Positions 10,901-22,340 of a stretch of 64,000 nt of DNA are shown here, piece by piece. Made by a program: the position numbers and the translations under genes. The stretch spans positions 124,001-188,000 of the forward strand of contig BDIU01000283.1 in assembly GCA_002118135.1 (NCBI GenBank). Reading direction: 5' to 3'. This DNA comes from Trebouxia sp. TZW2008. Its lineage: Eukaryota; Chlorophyta; Trebouxiophyceae; Trebouxiales; Trebouxiaceae. The number at the start of each line of letters is the position of its first letter. Position 1 is the first letter of the stretch. Under the pieces are notes generated by a model, which had not been told where the DNA came from, did not search any database, and worked only from the letters and a program-made list of their open reading frames with translations.

Positions 10901-13886
10901 TCAGCCTTTTGGAAAAACCAGACTGACTGTGGTGAACCATCTGTTGAGGGATCAAACCACAAGTGTGGGGTTGCAACAAGTACTTGTGTCGACTGGGAAG
11001 ATTGTCATGCCCACGATGTCAGGCTGTACACCCGGCATGGCTAGACTTGCTGACTTGCAAAAGTTTTCAAGGTTTCCCAAGAGGGCGTCAGTACTTTCAT
11101 CATGTACATCTGTGTAAGATCAACAAGATCACCCACAATAAGAACTTTCAATACCTGACCTGCACATGTTTGTGCCCCCAGCTTTTGCCCATCAGCATCA
11201 CACTGGGCATGATAGCTGGTGCTCAGTGTGATACTAATGTCAAAAATTGTGGGTACAAATAATGTGCAAGCCAGATGTCAGACAGGAGGGTCTAGCCTCT
11301 AACTAGTAGAGATGCCAAAAGTGGTCGCACTGGTACCCGCATTATGGTGTGAGGCCAGAGATGTGCATGTAACCACTGTGCATTCAGGTATTGGAGTTCA
11401 AGTTCAAGCGGTGGAAATTCAACAAGCCCTGGGGCCTAATGCGGTGCTGTCAAGCCTGGAACGCAAGTGTGAACTCCGCCTGAGCCAGATGGCAATCGTG
11501 TCCTTGATTGTTGTGGGTATGGAGTGTTTTGTGAGTATGTCACAGGTTGTGGGTATGACTACAATGTGTTTCATGTTCATGTGAAAGAGGCTCAGTATAC
11601 AGCAGAGCAAATTAAGAGCAAGACATGGCAAAGCATCAAATGATGCTTCTTAGTCATGGGTCTGCTTGGCAGGTCAAGCAATAGGTCTTGAATGGCAGTT
11701 GACCAGTATCAATGTGTACTGCCAGATTGTGTCTGTACCCATCTGGCATTATAACAAATAGAGGATGTGTCAGTGCAAACAGCATACCTGTGTTGTCTTG
11801 TCATGATAGAACTCTTGCATGATGCAATTGTACGGGTCCTTCTTGACGGCACGGTGGCACTCGTCACAAACCAACAAGTTCAGGTCTGTGATCTGCACTC
11901 ACAATAGCAAGTTCAATCCCATTCAGGCATTTGTCAAAGAGGCAAACGCATACCCATGCACCGCCTTGCTGTTGTCAAAGATGACGGTATCTATGCAAGA
12001 CGATTTGACTTGCATTCATTTCTTAGCTAGTGATGCAACGCTACAAGGAAGAAAAAATATACTACACACTGTCCTGTAGCATCACTGACGATTGCAGGAC
12101 AGCATGCAGTATTTAATGTCTCAACATAATACATTCTTGAACCCTCAAGGACTGCATGAGGGCCATAAAAAGCTTTACCTTGAGAAACCCATGTCGCAAA
12201 ATGTTCAGCAGAATCTGAGGCGTCATGACCCAGATATCCTGTTCTGCTAGCTCCTTTGCCCATCTCTTGCTATCCCAATAATCCACATTCATGTCACCAC
12301 AGTAATGTGAAACCCTGAGGCTGGTGTGCTTGCGCAACACCTCTGCTTGCTGCAGCATAAGCAAGAATGTCAGCATTTGCTAAATTGGCCTGAGAATGCA
12401 CCACAGCAAGAGCAGCCTCGGTACAGCTGCAATTGGGTGTGTCCCAATAGTCCGCATTCATGTCACCACAGCAATGCAAAACCCCCAAGTCTAAGGCTGG
12501 TGCGCTTGCGCAGAACACCTGCTTGCTGCTGCACATTTGGGGCATTTGCGTTAGTGGGTCTTGGCCTTGGAGGTTGCTAATTGCGATGCTAACAAACCAT
12601 GAGCATGTGGGCATGAGACATAAGTTGATTCTGCCCTGACAGGCTCAGTGGGTTTGTTCACAGAATGAAGTGCATGTAGCTGGCTGAGCTTCAGCAATGC
12701 ATACATCCTGTGCACAGCTTCTTTAGCTCAAGATCAACAATGACATCAATGTAGGGCGGCGTCTTGATGACAGATGTGGGCCTGAGCTACGAAAGCAACG
12801 CCCAGAAAGTGTGCAAGGCATGCCCATTTCCAATGACTATTCAGACGACCACTGCATGAGCTGACACAAGAACATGCAGTGGGAGGTGTTGCACCCAGCT
12901 GCAGCAGCTAAAGGTAACATGCCCACTTGGGCTGCCTGTACTGTTAGAGGCTCTCGCTATGACTGCTGACAGGGTAGACGCTTCTTTTGGAAACAAGCTG
13001 CAGCAGATCAGTCAGTAAGGCATACCTGCTGCACCAACAACACCTTGGGAGCCAGGAAGACAGTGACGCGCTTATGGCCTCCTTCATTGAGACCGCCTGC
13101 CTTGTCCTTGATGAGCAGAACAGACACCAAAGTTTTACCAGAGCCTGTAAAAGTCACACGACTAAGTTGCCATAGCCCCATGCTGTTGCCCTCTCTTGAG
13201 TGAGAGATGGTCAAAGAAACTTGGTTGTTTTAGTGTTTGACAACCGAGGTTCATCGTCTTAATTGATTGACAGCGCTGGTATGATTGCATAGAGATTGCT
13301 GCATCGGGGTACATTGCCAAAAACTTTGCAAACTTTCACACATCTTGGGTGATTGAAAAACCGGGTACGGCAGACAAATTTGGTGCATATGGGTATGTTT
13401 TCCAAAGCTCAACAAAACCGTCTGTGAGATTAACTGGTAGGTGGTTATGGACGCAATATAGCTGACACTGTAAGTGATCTGCACTTGCAAAGCCTTATCA
13501 CATCTGGGGTCTTGGCAAGACAATTCAGGCACATCTGCTCACCTGTATCCAGGTACGCGATCACCTGCATTCACAAAAAGGAAGATTGCCTTAAAAGTGC
13601 AACGCACATGCTGAAATCACTGAAAACGACTGCAAAGTCATCTGTGACCATGACTTGAGATCTCTGATGCGGCGGTCAGCTGAAAAGCATGTGTTGCGCT
13701 CAAGTCATCGCAACGCAGCGCAATACGGCGAACCAAGCCACTGTCTTGAAAAGATAACAGTCGAACAAAGCAGGATCAAAAGGTTTTGTATCTTACATTT
13801 CGTTTGCGAGCCTCCAGAAAAAGCTCTGTTTGGTACTGTCGAGGCGTCTGCATTTCCAGAGGGCGCGGCGGCTTGTCCAGCGCCAT
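4878..13886 (-). CDS. DCL: Dicer-like protein, helicase half (3' end not seen)
   Basis: Ten minus-strand exons join in consistent phase: 13886-13797, 13564-13543, 13144-13026, 12349-12179, 11892-11788, 10886-10658, 9478-9294, 8714-8249, 7297-6741, 5093-4878 (720 codons). The product has a Q-like motif PRQYQTELF (about 16-24), Walker A TGSGKT (37-42), FLAPKVLLVQQ, YCGDMNVDYWD, VMTPQILLN (118-126), the DECH box (144-147), GMTASP (177-182), ELGPWCAA (308-315) and AILFVTRKMTAVGL (674-687). This order is that of Dicer-type SF2 helicases, which in Dicers sit before DUF283, PAZ and RNase III domains that cut double-stranded RNA. Helicase motifs V-VI and all later domains are not found here, so the gene either continues beyond the left edge or is truncated. 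The segment 330-640 between the helicase lobes is Gln/Ala/Pro-rich and unusually long. A RIG-I-like helicase is the main alternative, but YCGDMNVDYWD and ELGPWCAA favour Dicer. The ATG at 13886 is the first in frame in exon 1. Confidence 0.88.
5237..5440 (-). repeat. Two extra copies of the 5' edge of Dicer-like exon 10
   Basis: The plus-strand stretch around the exon 10 acceptor (5045-5100, GGCGGCAGCCTTCTTTGAGG then CACATCATCCTGCAAAC) recurs in degenerate form at about 5239-5288 (GGCCGCCCTTTTGAAGGCAG, CGCATCATCCTGCCAC) and 5392-5440 (CAGTCGCCTTCTTGAGGGGC, TACATCAATCTGCCAAC). The spacing is about 150 bp. Both lie upstream of the real acceptor in transcription order, so they are decoy 3' splice sites with attached exon sequence. 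Confidence 0.7.
6220..6670. repeat. Tandem repeat of about 110 bp inside a Dicer-like intron
   Basis: A block like GCTGCATCACAAAGCTGATA followed by GCTGCAAAGTGT recurs near 6298, 6411, 6520 and 6636, with a weaker copy near 6226. No coding frame is shared by the copies. They lie in the intron between exons 9 (ends 6741) and 10 (starts 5093). The rest of that intron, 5440-6220, shows nothing recognisable. Confidence 0.65.
8040..8100 (-). repeat. Extra copy of the 3' edge of Dicer-like exon 8
   Basis: The plus-strand sequence ATGAGCGGATGCCAAGCACA near 8047 copies the exon 8 end (ATGAGCAGATGCCAGACGCA near 8251). On the minus strand it can be read as LSKRMCLASAH, compared with ISRRMRLASAH in the real exon. 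It lies about 200 bp downstream of the real donor. Confidence 0.6.
8920..9190 (-). repeat. Two extra copies of the 3' edge of Dicer-like exon 7
   Basis: The end of exon 7 (9294-9375; LDEEKITSLSASTRRQLQG) is repeated in degenerate form at about 9104-9185 (LDEEKVTSLSAST) and 8924-8995 (LGEELITSLQA). The spacing is about 180-190 bp. Both copies are downstream of the real donor in transcription order. Confidence 0.8.
9545..9830 (-). repeat. Two extra copies of the 5' edge of Dicer-like exon 7
   Basis: The start of exon 7 (9381-9478, including AIWTLHRGETVMAQLE and the preceding acceptor) recurs at about 9553-9655 and 9730-9825, roughly 172 bp apart. Both copies keep the CAG acceptor-like junction (CCAGCTG on the plus strand) and lie upstream of the real acceptor. 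Exon 7 is therefore flanked on both sides by copies of its own nearer edge. Confidence 0.8.
10320..10640 (-). repeat. Two extra copies of the 3' edge of Dicer-like exon 6
   Basis: The end of exon 6 (10658-10740, LKLVYYVRQQTSDALKDV and GTGAGT donor) recurs at 10523-10620 (LKLVYYVCQPTSDALKDV with GTGAGA donor) and, more diverged, at about 10335-10395 (LKLVFYVCQQTSDG). The copy at 10523-10620 is so close to the real exon that it could still be spliced. Confidence 0.8.
10965..11045 (-). repeat. Extra copy of the 5' edge of Dicer-like exon 6
   Basis: On the minus strand this segment reads GVQPDIVGMTIFPVDTST, a degenerate copy of GVRPHIFGMTASPVNTST at the real exon 6 start (10886). It lies about 150 bp upstream of the real acceptor. 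The helicase motif GMTASP is altered to GMTIFP, so this copy is unlikely to encode a working helicase segment. Confidence 0.75.
12438..12540 (-). repeat. Extra copy of the 5' edge of Dicer-like exon 4
   Basis: The minus strand reads HCCGDMNADYWD, a copy of HYCGDMNVDYWD in exon 4 (12349-12179). It sits about 173 bp upstream with its own CTGCTGCA-type acceptor context. The reading frame breaks after this motif. Confidence 0.75.
13543..13564 (-). other. 22-nt micro-exon of the Dicer-like gene
   Basis: GTGATCGCGTACCTGGATAC plus two further bases encodes VIAYLDT and the first base of the Walker A glycine. It is bounded by an upstream CAG acceptor (minus strand) and a GTGAGC donor. Its 22 nt restore phase between exon 1 (90 nt, phase 0) and exon 3 (119 nt), producing VIAYLDTGSGKT. 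Without it the helicase would lack the start of motif I. Confidence 0.85.
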
Positions 13887-14534
13887 CTTTATCGCTGCTC
13901 TGCACCGGATCCGTCGCGTTTTCACAAAGCTCGCACGATACCGAGGTTACAGCTACATTACATGTGATGCAGACTTGCAGCACTCCAACGCAGTGTGCTC
14001 ATGGTCAGACAGGCCGCGGCTGCGCAGCTATTGTCATTGCAAGAAATGTCTTGGCAAAGAACTCGAGGCTCCTTTACCGACATTGGTTTCAGAGCCAACG
14101 TGGGGTTCGTAGGCTTTGACATCTTTTGTTTTTTGTCAAGAAGATCATATGCAGGTGTTCAAGTTTGTTTTTTGCTTGCCACGTGTTTACACACAATAAG
14201 GTTTCGACACACACGATCGGACCTGTTAGCTGGCCAAAGCGTGTAAATTACAGATCAAAATCATCTCAAGCATCAGTACTCTGACAAAGTTCAAGTATAG
14301 CAAAAGCTGGCATACACACGTATGACGCAGCTTTTGAATAACATCAGGAACACCCGTACACCATCATGGCTTAGCATGGTACGGTGCAGGCAGAATTACT
14401 GGTGCGCCGAACTGTGTAGGTGGGATTGCAGAATTTGCCGTAAGGCAGCTGTTCCTTTAATGCAGAACAGCAGTTTTTGGCTGCGTTTACCAGGGCGCCT
14501 AAGAAGTCATCAAACGCAAAGTTTGCGTAAAGAG
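13887..14534. other. Region upstream of the Dicer-like gene
   Basis: Between the Dicer-like start codon and the retrotransposon I see no gene supported by a conserved family. A promoter for the Dicer-like gene is expected here on the minus strand, but no clear core element could be picked out. Confidence 0.4.
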
Positions 14535-16665
14535 AGAGAGAGAGAGTAATTTTACATGCTTTAGCCAGCCAACAAGGCTGATCACATGTGCCACACTGTG
14601 GCAATGACTGTATGTCCATGAAATTCAGGCAGTCTATGACATAGTGAAACACCCCCAAATGATCATGTTGCGCAAAAAAAGCGCGCATGTTATAAACGCA
14701 GCCCTCAAACAAACCAGGGTACTTGGCCCGCACCCCAGCCAATGCTCCACATTCAAATACTAATTGCCTTTCATCGCCTAAAGCCCCCGAGCCACACAGT
14801 GTGCACAGCCTACAGGCTCTAGCAATGCCACTGCAACAATCAGCAGCAATAGGAAGCTGGTGACAACCAAGCCTGAACTGCAGAGAGCGCTGCATGTTCC
14901 TGCCAGAAACAGGCAATTGACGATATCGCCTACGAGCACTAAAAGGCTGAAACCACTGAGCATATGTGTAACAAACCACACTTGCACTGGGGGCCTGACG
15001 TGGGCAAAGGGCAATACAAAACAACAGCCGCAGGGCCTGCCAAATCAGCCTTCAAAGCATCAATGACAGCAGGCACGTCCAACATAGGCGCCCTATCTGT
15101 CACGTGAGACATGCTGACACCAACCCGATGCAAGCAAGCAGCCACAGAACTTGAAAATTTGAAAGCACTGTCCTCAGTAAGCATCGCTCGAGCTGTCCAA
15201 CAAGACAGTATGGAAAAAGCTGCCCACTGGGGGCAGCTAAGCCATTCCAAAACCTGAGAGTCTGACGCCACCATAACACTTGCAAAGGCAACAACCCCAA
15301 CTCTGTAAGCATGATGTTGCGCGGAGTGGAGGGGCTCAGACCGCAAATGGCCTTACGATAATAATCATAAAGCTTTTGCATGTCAAGACGAGCTTGCTGA
15401 GCTGAGCCCGCGCTAGGACTGTGCGTACCCCAAATCTCACAGCCATAGTGCAAGGCGGGTACCAATATAGATTGCAACAGCTGCAAATGGATGTGACAGT
15501 GTTGCCGCACTGCAAGAGAGAGTGACGCCGCTGTACAGCCGCCCAAGAGCCAGCTGCTCTGTGCTTGATTGGCCGGATCAGGTGTGTGATGTCTCCAGAG
15601 GCATGAAAGTGCAAGCCCAAGTACTTGAAAGTGTCAACCTCCTCGATAGGCAGGCCCCCAAATGTGATTGAGGTGACCGCATCCTCCTCAGTGAAAAGTG
15701 ACATGACTTTGGTCTTCAGAGCGCTGACCTCCATGTGCAATGTGCCAAAGTAAGTCGGCGCTGGCTGCCAGCAAGCAAATGTCATCAACATAGACCAGCT
15801 CCTTGAGGCGCATGCCGCAAAGCTCAATTCCAGCAGAAGGCACACAAGACTCCAGGTGGTGATGCAAGCCAGCAATGAACAGGCCGAATAGGGTTGCGCT
15901 GAGAGGGCAACCCTGACGCAGCCCCATAGCTAGGGACTGCGCCTCCCCACACGTCCCAGCAATCCTCATGGACAACAAGCAGTCTGAGTATAGGGACTGA
16001 ATGGCGCCTGACATCTGGGCGTGGATGCCCAACCAATGTAGAGTGCTCGACAGCCATTACCACTGCACCTTGTCATAAGCAGACTTGGGATCCACAAAGC
16101 ACAGGTGCAATGGGGCCTGGCGGTGCCTGTGCTTGTCAATGATGTGCAGGAGCACAAAGGGCTGACAGATAGTGCTGTCTTCTGGCTTGTAGCCTGCCTG
16201 AGTGGGAGACCTGAGCCCATGCTCCTCAGTGAAGTCAACCAGGCGCTCAGCCAGAATGCTAGCATGCAATCGGCTGAGCGGCTCACCCACAGCAATTGGA
16301 CGATAGTTTGTTTGGGTCTAGCACCTGCAACGGTGCAATCGGAACTGTGCCTGCTATCATGTACAAAAATCGTAAAAACAGCTTAGCATTGCCAGCCTCA
16401 GCACAACAAGGACAAACACAGGGGCTCAAGAAATGCACCTCCAAAGAACCAATCTGCAAACCATGCACATTGCGTATTTACCTGGTTTTGGGCCGACCTG
16501 AAGCTGGATGGAAGTGTTTGTATAGCTGGCGCGGGTCCAGCCGTCTTTGCATGCAGGGTAGCCGTGTCTGTTGCCGTGCACAATGCCTTCCAGAATGTGT
16601 TGTGAAGCGGCCAAGCTCTTCTCAATAGCCTCCACATCAAGCTGGCCCCTCCAATTCCTTGGCAC
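14535..16665 (-). mobile_element. Decayed non-LTR (LINE-type) retrotransposon
   Basis: Read on the minus strand in several frames, this stretch encodes a reverse transcriptase. Motifs in order are YRPIAVGEPLSRLHA (about 16300-16250), FVDPKSAYDKVQW (about 16095-16057), LRQGCPLSATLFGLF (about 15930-15890), YVDD (about 15800), LKTKVMSL and FKYLGLHF. After these comes a Cys-rich C-terminal part (CRLCTLCGSGALGDERQLVF, about 14815-14755) of the zinc-binding kind found after LINE reverse transcriptases. The frame changes near 16050, 15870, 15540 and 15020, so this copy is inactive. The 3' end carries a short GA/CT tract at 14537-14547. No intact upstream endonuclease domain was recognised. Confidence 0.85.
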
Positions 16666-16958
16666 TACCGTATGTCCTCAAATTGATCGCGCGTAAATAA
16701 TTAAATCTGCCCTTCGCGATCAGCTCGGGTAGTTATTTTGCCCCTGCGCGAAGCGCCCTGCGCGAAGCACTTTAATAATTGTTTTGGCTCGAAAATGCCC
16801 AAAACGCTCAAAATTCACGAATTTCGGCCGATTTTGGCCATATTTTGCCAAATGCGCGATGGCTCAAAACCCCTCAAGGCCCTGCGCGAAAGGGGTGCGC
16901 AAAGCCCTAAAATAATCCAGAATTTCGGGGTGGGCGATCTATTCGAGGACGTACGGTA
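16666..16958. mobile_element. 293-bp MITE-like element with terminal inverted repeats
   Basis: The left end TACCGTATGTCCTCAAATTG and the reverse complement of the right end TACCGTACGTCCTCGAATAG match over about 25 bases with three differences. The interior is rich in CGCGAA-type words and unlike its surroundings. It has no coding capacity. If the outer TA is a target-site duplication, a Tc1/mariner-type origin is possible, but TA is also part of the repeat, so this is not decided. It abuts the 5' side of the retrotransposon. Confidence 0.75.
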
Positions 16959-19930
16959 TGAAAGGTTTAAGTGACGGTTCATTTGTTTCGCAATCCACCA
17001 TTCAACTGCACCCAATAGTCAATCAACACTGTACGCCATCTGAATGCCTTGGAAGGATATGCACGAATGGACACTTTCACAGCTACCTTTTAATCAACTT
17101 CTTTCCATAGGGAATCATGCTATTGAAAGCCTGATGCTGTCGGCACCTTGTTGCTGTCAGAGAAACATTGCAACAACATCACTTGACAAAAGCAATATCA
17201 CAGCAAAAGCTTGAGAAACTTGCAGCAGTGCTTAAACAAGATTGCTATCAAGCCAAAAGGTTAAAAGCACGGTTGGCCCGGTTGAGGAGACACACCAGCA
17301 ACAAAGACAATGACCATGCATAGTGCAATTTGTTCTTGTTCAAGTCAATGGTTACCTTGGCCATCAGCTACATCAACAAAAACATGTCCCGCTTGGGTTC
17401 TTGCACCTAAAAGCAAGCATGGGATACTATGAGCACCGCGTCATGCATTTGCAGCAAATCAAAGGCATATAAGCTTGCATCTCATGGTAGAAGTAATTCT
17501 GAATAGGCTCCAAGATCTACTGTGCAAGGCTGCTAGTGTGAAGGGCAGGATGCACTTGACGTGCTGCGAGAGGCTCAAATGGATGGCATGCAATCATGTG
17601 ACAAACAGGGTGCAAGACTTGGTTTCAAAAGCTTGGCATTGGCATGAGCTCACGGCCATGCTTTCACGACAGCCACAACAGGCCGCACAGTGTCAGCTGC
17701 CCCATCTTGTGTGTTCTCATGCATAGCCAGCCTTCTATTTTGATCTGATAGCCAATCTATTGCGGGTTGCAATGCGAATGGTCAACATGACTTACATGAC
17801 CTACATCAACTCTCAGACTTGCTTTCAAGATGGCCATGGCAGGCCAGAATCAGAATGTGAGCTGCTTCAATGAATCTGTCTTGTGTTCAACGCATCAATC
17901 TTTGTGTGACTTGCTGCAAAGGCATCATATGTTTGCGTCATGGCCATGCTGGGAATTGTGGTGCAAGTGTTCAACATGATTACATGAGCTGCCAGTCCTG
18001 CTTTCATGATAGTCATGACGGGCTGCGGATCTTAAGCTGCTGGATAGGAATTGCACTGTCATCAAAGGCATGTCAACAGAGCGAGCCAAACCAGGCTGCA
18101 TCACTGCTATCTAGCAATGCATAATGATGCTGATCTGAACACTGTTTCCGACGCAACCGCTGCTATGTCATAGCACTGCCAGCCATTCAGTGCAAGGCTA
18201 TGGCAAGACTTGATGCCCAACACCAGTGCATCGTCCTGTCATCCTCCCCGGCCCCGTTTCCCTGACCCCTCTTCCCCACCCCCTTCAATGCATGCTCAAG
18301 AAGTTCCCACTCGTTGCTTTTGCTGTCTGGATGTGGTGTGAGCAATGTGCATACCAAAGCCAAGCTGCCTTGCAGGCTGCTTGTCTGATCTATATACACG
18401 CCTTGACTTGTCTAAGGCAGGCATAGCACTGGTACGCAAGCCTGTGATATTTTGTGGAGTTGAAAGTCCTTGAAAGCACATTTAGCTCAAAACCATGGTA
18501 GAGCTGTATGTGCTAGCAGACAACCCTTTGACTTCTTATCTGCATGCACAATAACATGTTGCACTGACGCTTAAGCTGTTGTGCAGGATCCGGTGACCAC
18601 TAAAGCTTGGCTGGTACCTTACCTGGTATGAGCTGCGCCCATTAGTCAGCTTAGTCATAGACACACGCAACTTCTGCGTGCCAGCATTACGGTACAAGCC
18701 TATAATGGCCATGACACTTCTTTACCTGATAGCAGATCATGTCGCTGCTTTGGGCCGACCAAGCGCATGGGGCAACACTTTTGCCCAATACAAGCTTCCT
18801 GGGTCGTGCAAGAAGAAGTTTGCGTGGACAATCACATCAGAAGCTGTCTGTTACGGTATTCCGGCTTTCAGCTTACGGTCTATTCTGCAGCTTTACAAGC
18901 GGCGCCGATGTGTGCCAGTCAGCCGTCCAAATTCCTGAAGTTTTGATGGTTCTAATGGTACTAGTGGACCGACTTGTTTTGTATGCGGGTCTTTGTTTGC
19001 AAAGTGATTTGACTGATTTCATCTGTTTTGAAAAGCGGCGGGCGTGTTAGGAAGTATGCTTTTACCAACACTGGCATTCTGGATCTATACAATGATAGAG
19101 TCTCAGCCGGCAATCTGATGCCATATTCAATGTGTATCTTGCGTGAATGTTGTCTGTCTGTGGTTTGGATTGGTATCTGACGCCTGGCTGTAGTGTGCAT
19201 GCTTCTTGTGGTGTGCTTAGATACTGACATGCATCTCTCATGATGAAAACTGTTTGAGTCAGTCTTGGTCCTGGTCGTTACTATTTAGATGCAAAAGGTG
19301 CCATTAGGGGTAGTTAATACCTGCCTGACTTTTGCAATATATTATTGACATTTACATTGGATCATATGTTATGTGCGTGACTGTTTTCTGGCAGTTCACT
19401 TGCATGTCTATATATGTTTACAACACTGACAACTGACCATTTGCTGTTACTAAGCATTTTCAGGGTAATGTCATGGTTATGTCAGGGGGTGTGGATGACT
19501 AAGCAGGGGGAGCATGACTAAAACACTGCAATTTCAAATACTAGGTTTTGACTGTTTGAAAACAGGTAGTCATCTGTCCATGTCAAATCCCCTACTCACA
19601 CACTGTACACCCCTATTATCCTTGAATTTATCCAGATTAAACAGACCAGTACTTAGTGCAGGTACTGTTTTCTGTAACGCCCTATCTTCACACCTTCACA
19701 TCAATTTCTAAAGAGAAACAGAGGTATTGTACTAATCTAGTTCTGTGGAGAGTTGTCTGTGTGAAGCTGCTGAGCTGTGAAGGCTGACATAATACATGAG
19801 ACCAGGGTCGCACACACGCAACCCCCCTGTTTTTGCGCCGCTTGCGGCGCTGCCCTTGTACACAACCCTGTTACTTTAACGTAATACAGTCAAATTCAAA
19901 CTTGTGAGTTTCTACACGCAAAGCTAGTGA
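16959..19930. other. Repeat-rich stretch without a recognised gene
   Basis: No open frame here resembles a known protein. 17155-17275 is a copy of 28842-28960 (shared CAACATCACTTGAC and AAAGCAATATCA). A degenerate block like CCATGCTTTCACGACAGCCA recurs near 17655, 17820 and 17998, spaced about 175 bp. A short C-rich tract lies at 18240-18290. The rest shows nothing I can interpret. Confidence 0.5.
19835..19850. other. Perfect GC-rich hairpin
   Basis: GCGCCGC-TT-GCGGCGC forms 7-bp arms with a 2-base loop. It stands out in an AT-richer context. Its role is unknown; it is not near a recognised gene end. Confidence 0.4.
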
Positions 19931-20429
19931 CAATTGTACGCAGTGGCTACAGAGGCTGCACAGAGCGCGCAGAGTTCAGGGGCTGACGCTAAGTGTGCAG
20001 TAGTGAAGTCGCGCTGGAAAATCTGCTACTGTAACGAGCTGTATGCAAATAAGCCCAATAGAGCTAAGAGCGTTCTGCGATGGTCGTGTGTAGACACACA
20101 AGAGCGTCTGCAATTATCTAAGGATGGAGTGACTGGCGGCTCAGAGCTCACCGTCTCACGCTCAGCTGGACCAACCTCAGTTGCAGAGCCTTCTAGAGCT
20201 GTGATCCAGCTACTAAGCATGCCTATTTTCATAAACAGTGCTCAGTCTGTTACATTCCTCCCCATCTGGTTTGAGCGTCCTCGATAAAACGCTGTCTAGC
20301 GCCAGAGGGCTAAGAGAATGTTCTATTCTAAACACGACTGTCCATCTTCTCATCTAGTCTATGTAATATACAATCTGCTTTGCATAATACAGTCTGAATC
20401 TGTTCTAGTTTGTAATTCGCTTTTGTGTA

Positions 20430-21003
20430 ATGAGTACAGCTTACGAAAAACCTGAAAAAGAGTCTAGACAAGGTAATTTTCATCCGAAGGACATCAAGGA
20501 AACAAAGAAGAAGTTTGACGTAGAGGAGCTGATTGGCTTGGAGAGTCAGCTGGCTGATCTTATTACAGAGTTGCTCGACGCCACTGAAAAACAAGCATTA
20601 CAAGGGGCATAAGCCCTATAGAAATCAAGGCAGCGCTAGAGGGTTTTCTAAAAGCAACGTCGAAGACTGCATTCAGCCCGAGAGATAAAGCGCTGCTCAA
20701 GAGCTTGCTGCACACGATAGAGTTCTCTATTCTAGCATGCTCGAGCTCAAGCCAGCCAGAGAGTTCCTCCCCTCTGCATCATGCATCAAAGAGCTGCAAC
20801 AAAGAGCGAAATCACATTATCCGACCTTGCAAATACAGCAGTCAACACCGACACCAAGATCACCTTTGACGAGGCCCGCCAAGCGCACGTTCATTTGAAC
20901 GTCATCCTCAAGCACTACATCCTAGTAGGACACGTTGCAGCTGCAGAGCTACCCGCCTCTGCACCGCCGCCTACCCCAAGTAACCTTTCAACTTTCATGT
21001 TTT
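20430..21003 (+). pseudogene. Unidentified coding fragment, frame broken
   Basis: An ATG at 20430 opens a 60-codon frame rich in Lys and Glu (MSTAYEKPEKESRQ...). It appears to continue in another frame (KAALEGFLKATSKTAFSPRD, about 20633-20690) and then in an ATG frame at 20781 (ITLSDLANTAVNTDTKITFD). The three pieces look like one protein interrupted by frameshifts. The coding-like texture and lack of splice sites suggest a retroelement or decayed gene, but no family was recognised and no flanking LTRs were found. Confidence 0.3.
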
Positions 21004-21050
21004 GAATCAAAATAAGCTCGACATGGCTGGAAAGTGATGATATATTTGTC

Positions 21051-22340
21051 TTAGTTGTACATCTGACGAGGAGGATCTTTTCTCGCGAACTCTGTCAGTG
21101 GGCCATCAAGGAAACGTTGCAACATTGGACCCATTTGGTGAGCCCTAATTTGCTGTGGATCCATGTCTTCATCACGATCTGTCAAGAATTCCTCTGACGC
21201 ATTGCATTCTTCGAGTTCTAGTCGTCGGCGCTTAATCAAGGGCAGCTCTATGACTAAAAGAGCCTGCATAAATGCTTGGACTTGGTTATTGCATTTGCAA
21301 CTTGAACCTTGCACCAAACAAGCAAAAAGCTGTTTGATGTTTTCAAACCAAAGCATGTGCATTCAGAGGTGTGGCTGCGTACATGCTGTAAGTTTGCGTC
21401 GCAAAATGTACAATCAAGCTTCATGGCAACGTGGAGTTGTACCTGGATAGGCTGTACTTCCGAAACTGCAGAAACCACCTCTTGCTGCAAGAAGGCTTTG
21501 ATAACGCCAAGAGCAATGCCGGGACTGTCGGGAGAATAGTTAAAATTATTGTGGTCATCCAATCAATAGACAGTGTAGTCGTCACCAAGGTCTGTGAGGA
21601 TGACTATTGGTTTCAACGGTCCAGACAGCACATTGGACATCAACAGTGTGATCATGGCTTGATAATGAGAAGCACTGCTGCTGGTCTTCCTGAGTTTAAA
21701 GACGATGCGTAGGCCATTGGCAGGCTGATTGATGCGAGCTGTTTGCTTGAGGACAATGGCAACATCTTGTGCCAAAAAACTCATAGCCAAACTTGTAAGC
21801 AAGATTGCTAACGCTCAACATATTTGGGTGATGATTGGCAGCATCAATCCATTAGTACTCTCGCTTGTTGACTGGCAAATTGTTGTTCAAGTATGGCATG
21901 TATCTATCTGCTTGAGCCTTTTCTATGCGGTCATCCCAGTCAAATCTGTCCGGTTGAGCCACGTCTGTCACAACAAAGGTACCGCTGTATGGACTGACTG
22001 CCAAGTGAGCTTTCACTTGAACCTTTTGCCACACAACAGAGCCCACATCTGAGATCCTCACTGCCTTCTTGCTGGATTGTTGCTCCACATAGCTGAAGAC
22101 CTGAATAAGCTGCAACAGCTGTTCTTGAGGTAATTGTGCATACCCACCTAGAAATGCCAAGCAAGGAAGTTGATGCCCTTGCAATACTGAGTAGCAATAT
22201 TGATGCAACAGATGTTGAGTGAAGTGATGACGGCTCATGCAACGCTTGAGTGGCAGCTTGACATGCCACAAGAGAGCATTTGGAAGCCTGTGAGTGCATA
22301 GGAACTCAACACAGAAGAGGCTGAGATGCTGCATTGAATA
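21051..22340 (-). CDS. Unidentified multi-exon protein
   Basis: Minus-strand open segments at about 22300-21860 (AQLPQEQLLQLIQVFSYVEQ and WQKVQVKAHLAVSPYSGTF), 21800-21440 (ANGLRIVFKLRKT, then IVILTDLGDDYTVYWMDD) and 21260-21051 (LPLIKRRRLELEECN ... ending RQMYN and TAA) have protein-like composition and are separated by splice-like junctions. The ILTDLGDDYTVYW segment loosely resembles the VLTDL..W..YW pattern I associate with C-terminal parts of crinkler-like proteins. That is a weak impression, not an identification. A conserved exon edge upstream (22566-22690) is shared with the coiled-coil gene at 29390-29570. The start codon was not found. Confidence 0.4.

Noticed and set aside
19735..20345. 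Long terminal repeat of a retroelement before the 20430 frame
   Set aside because: No second copy of this sequence was found downstream, and no primer-binding or polypurine site could be recognised.
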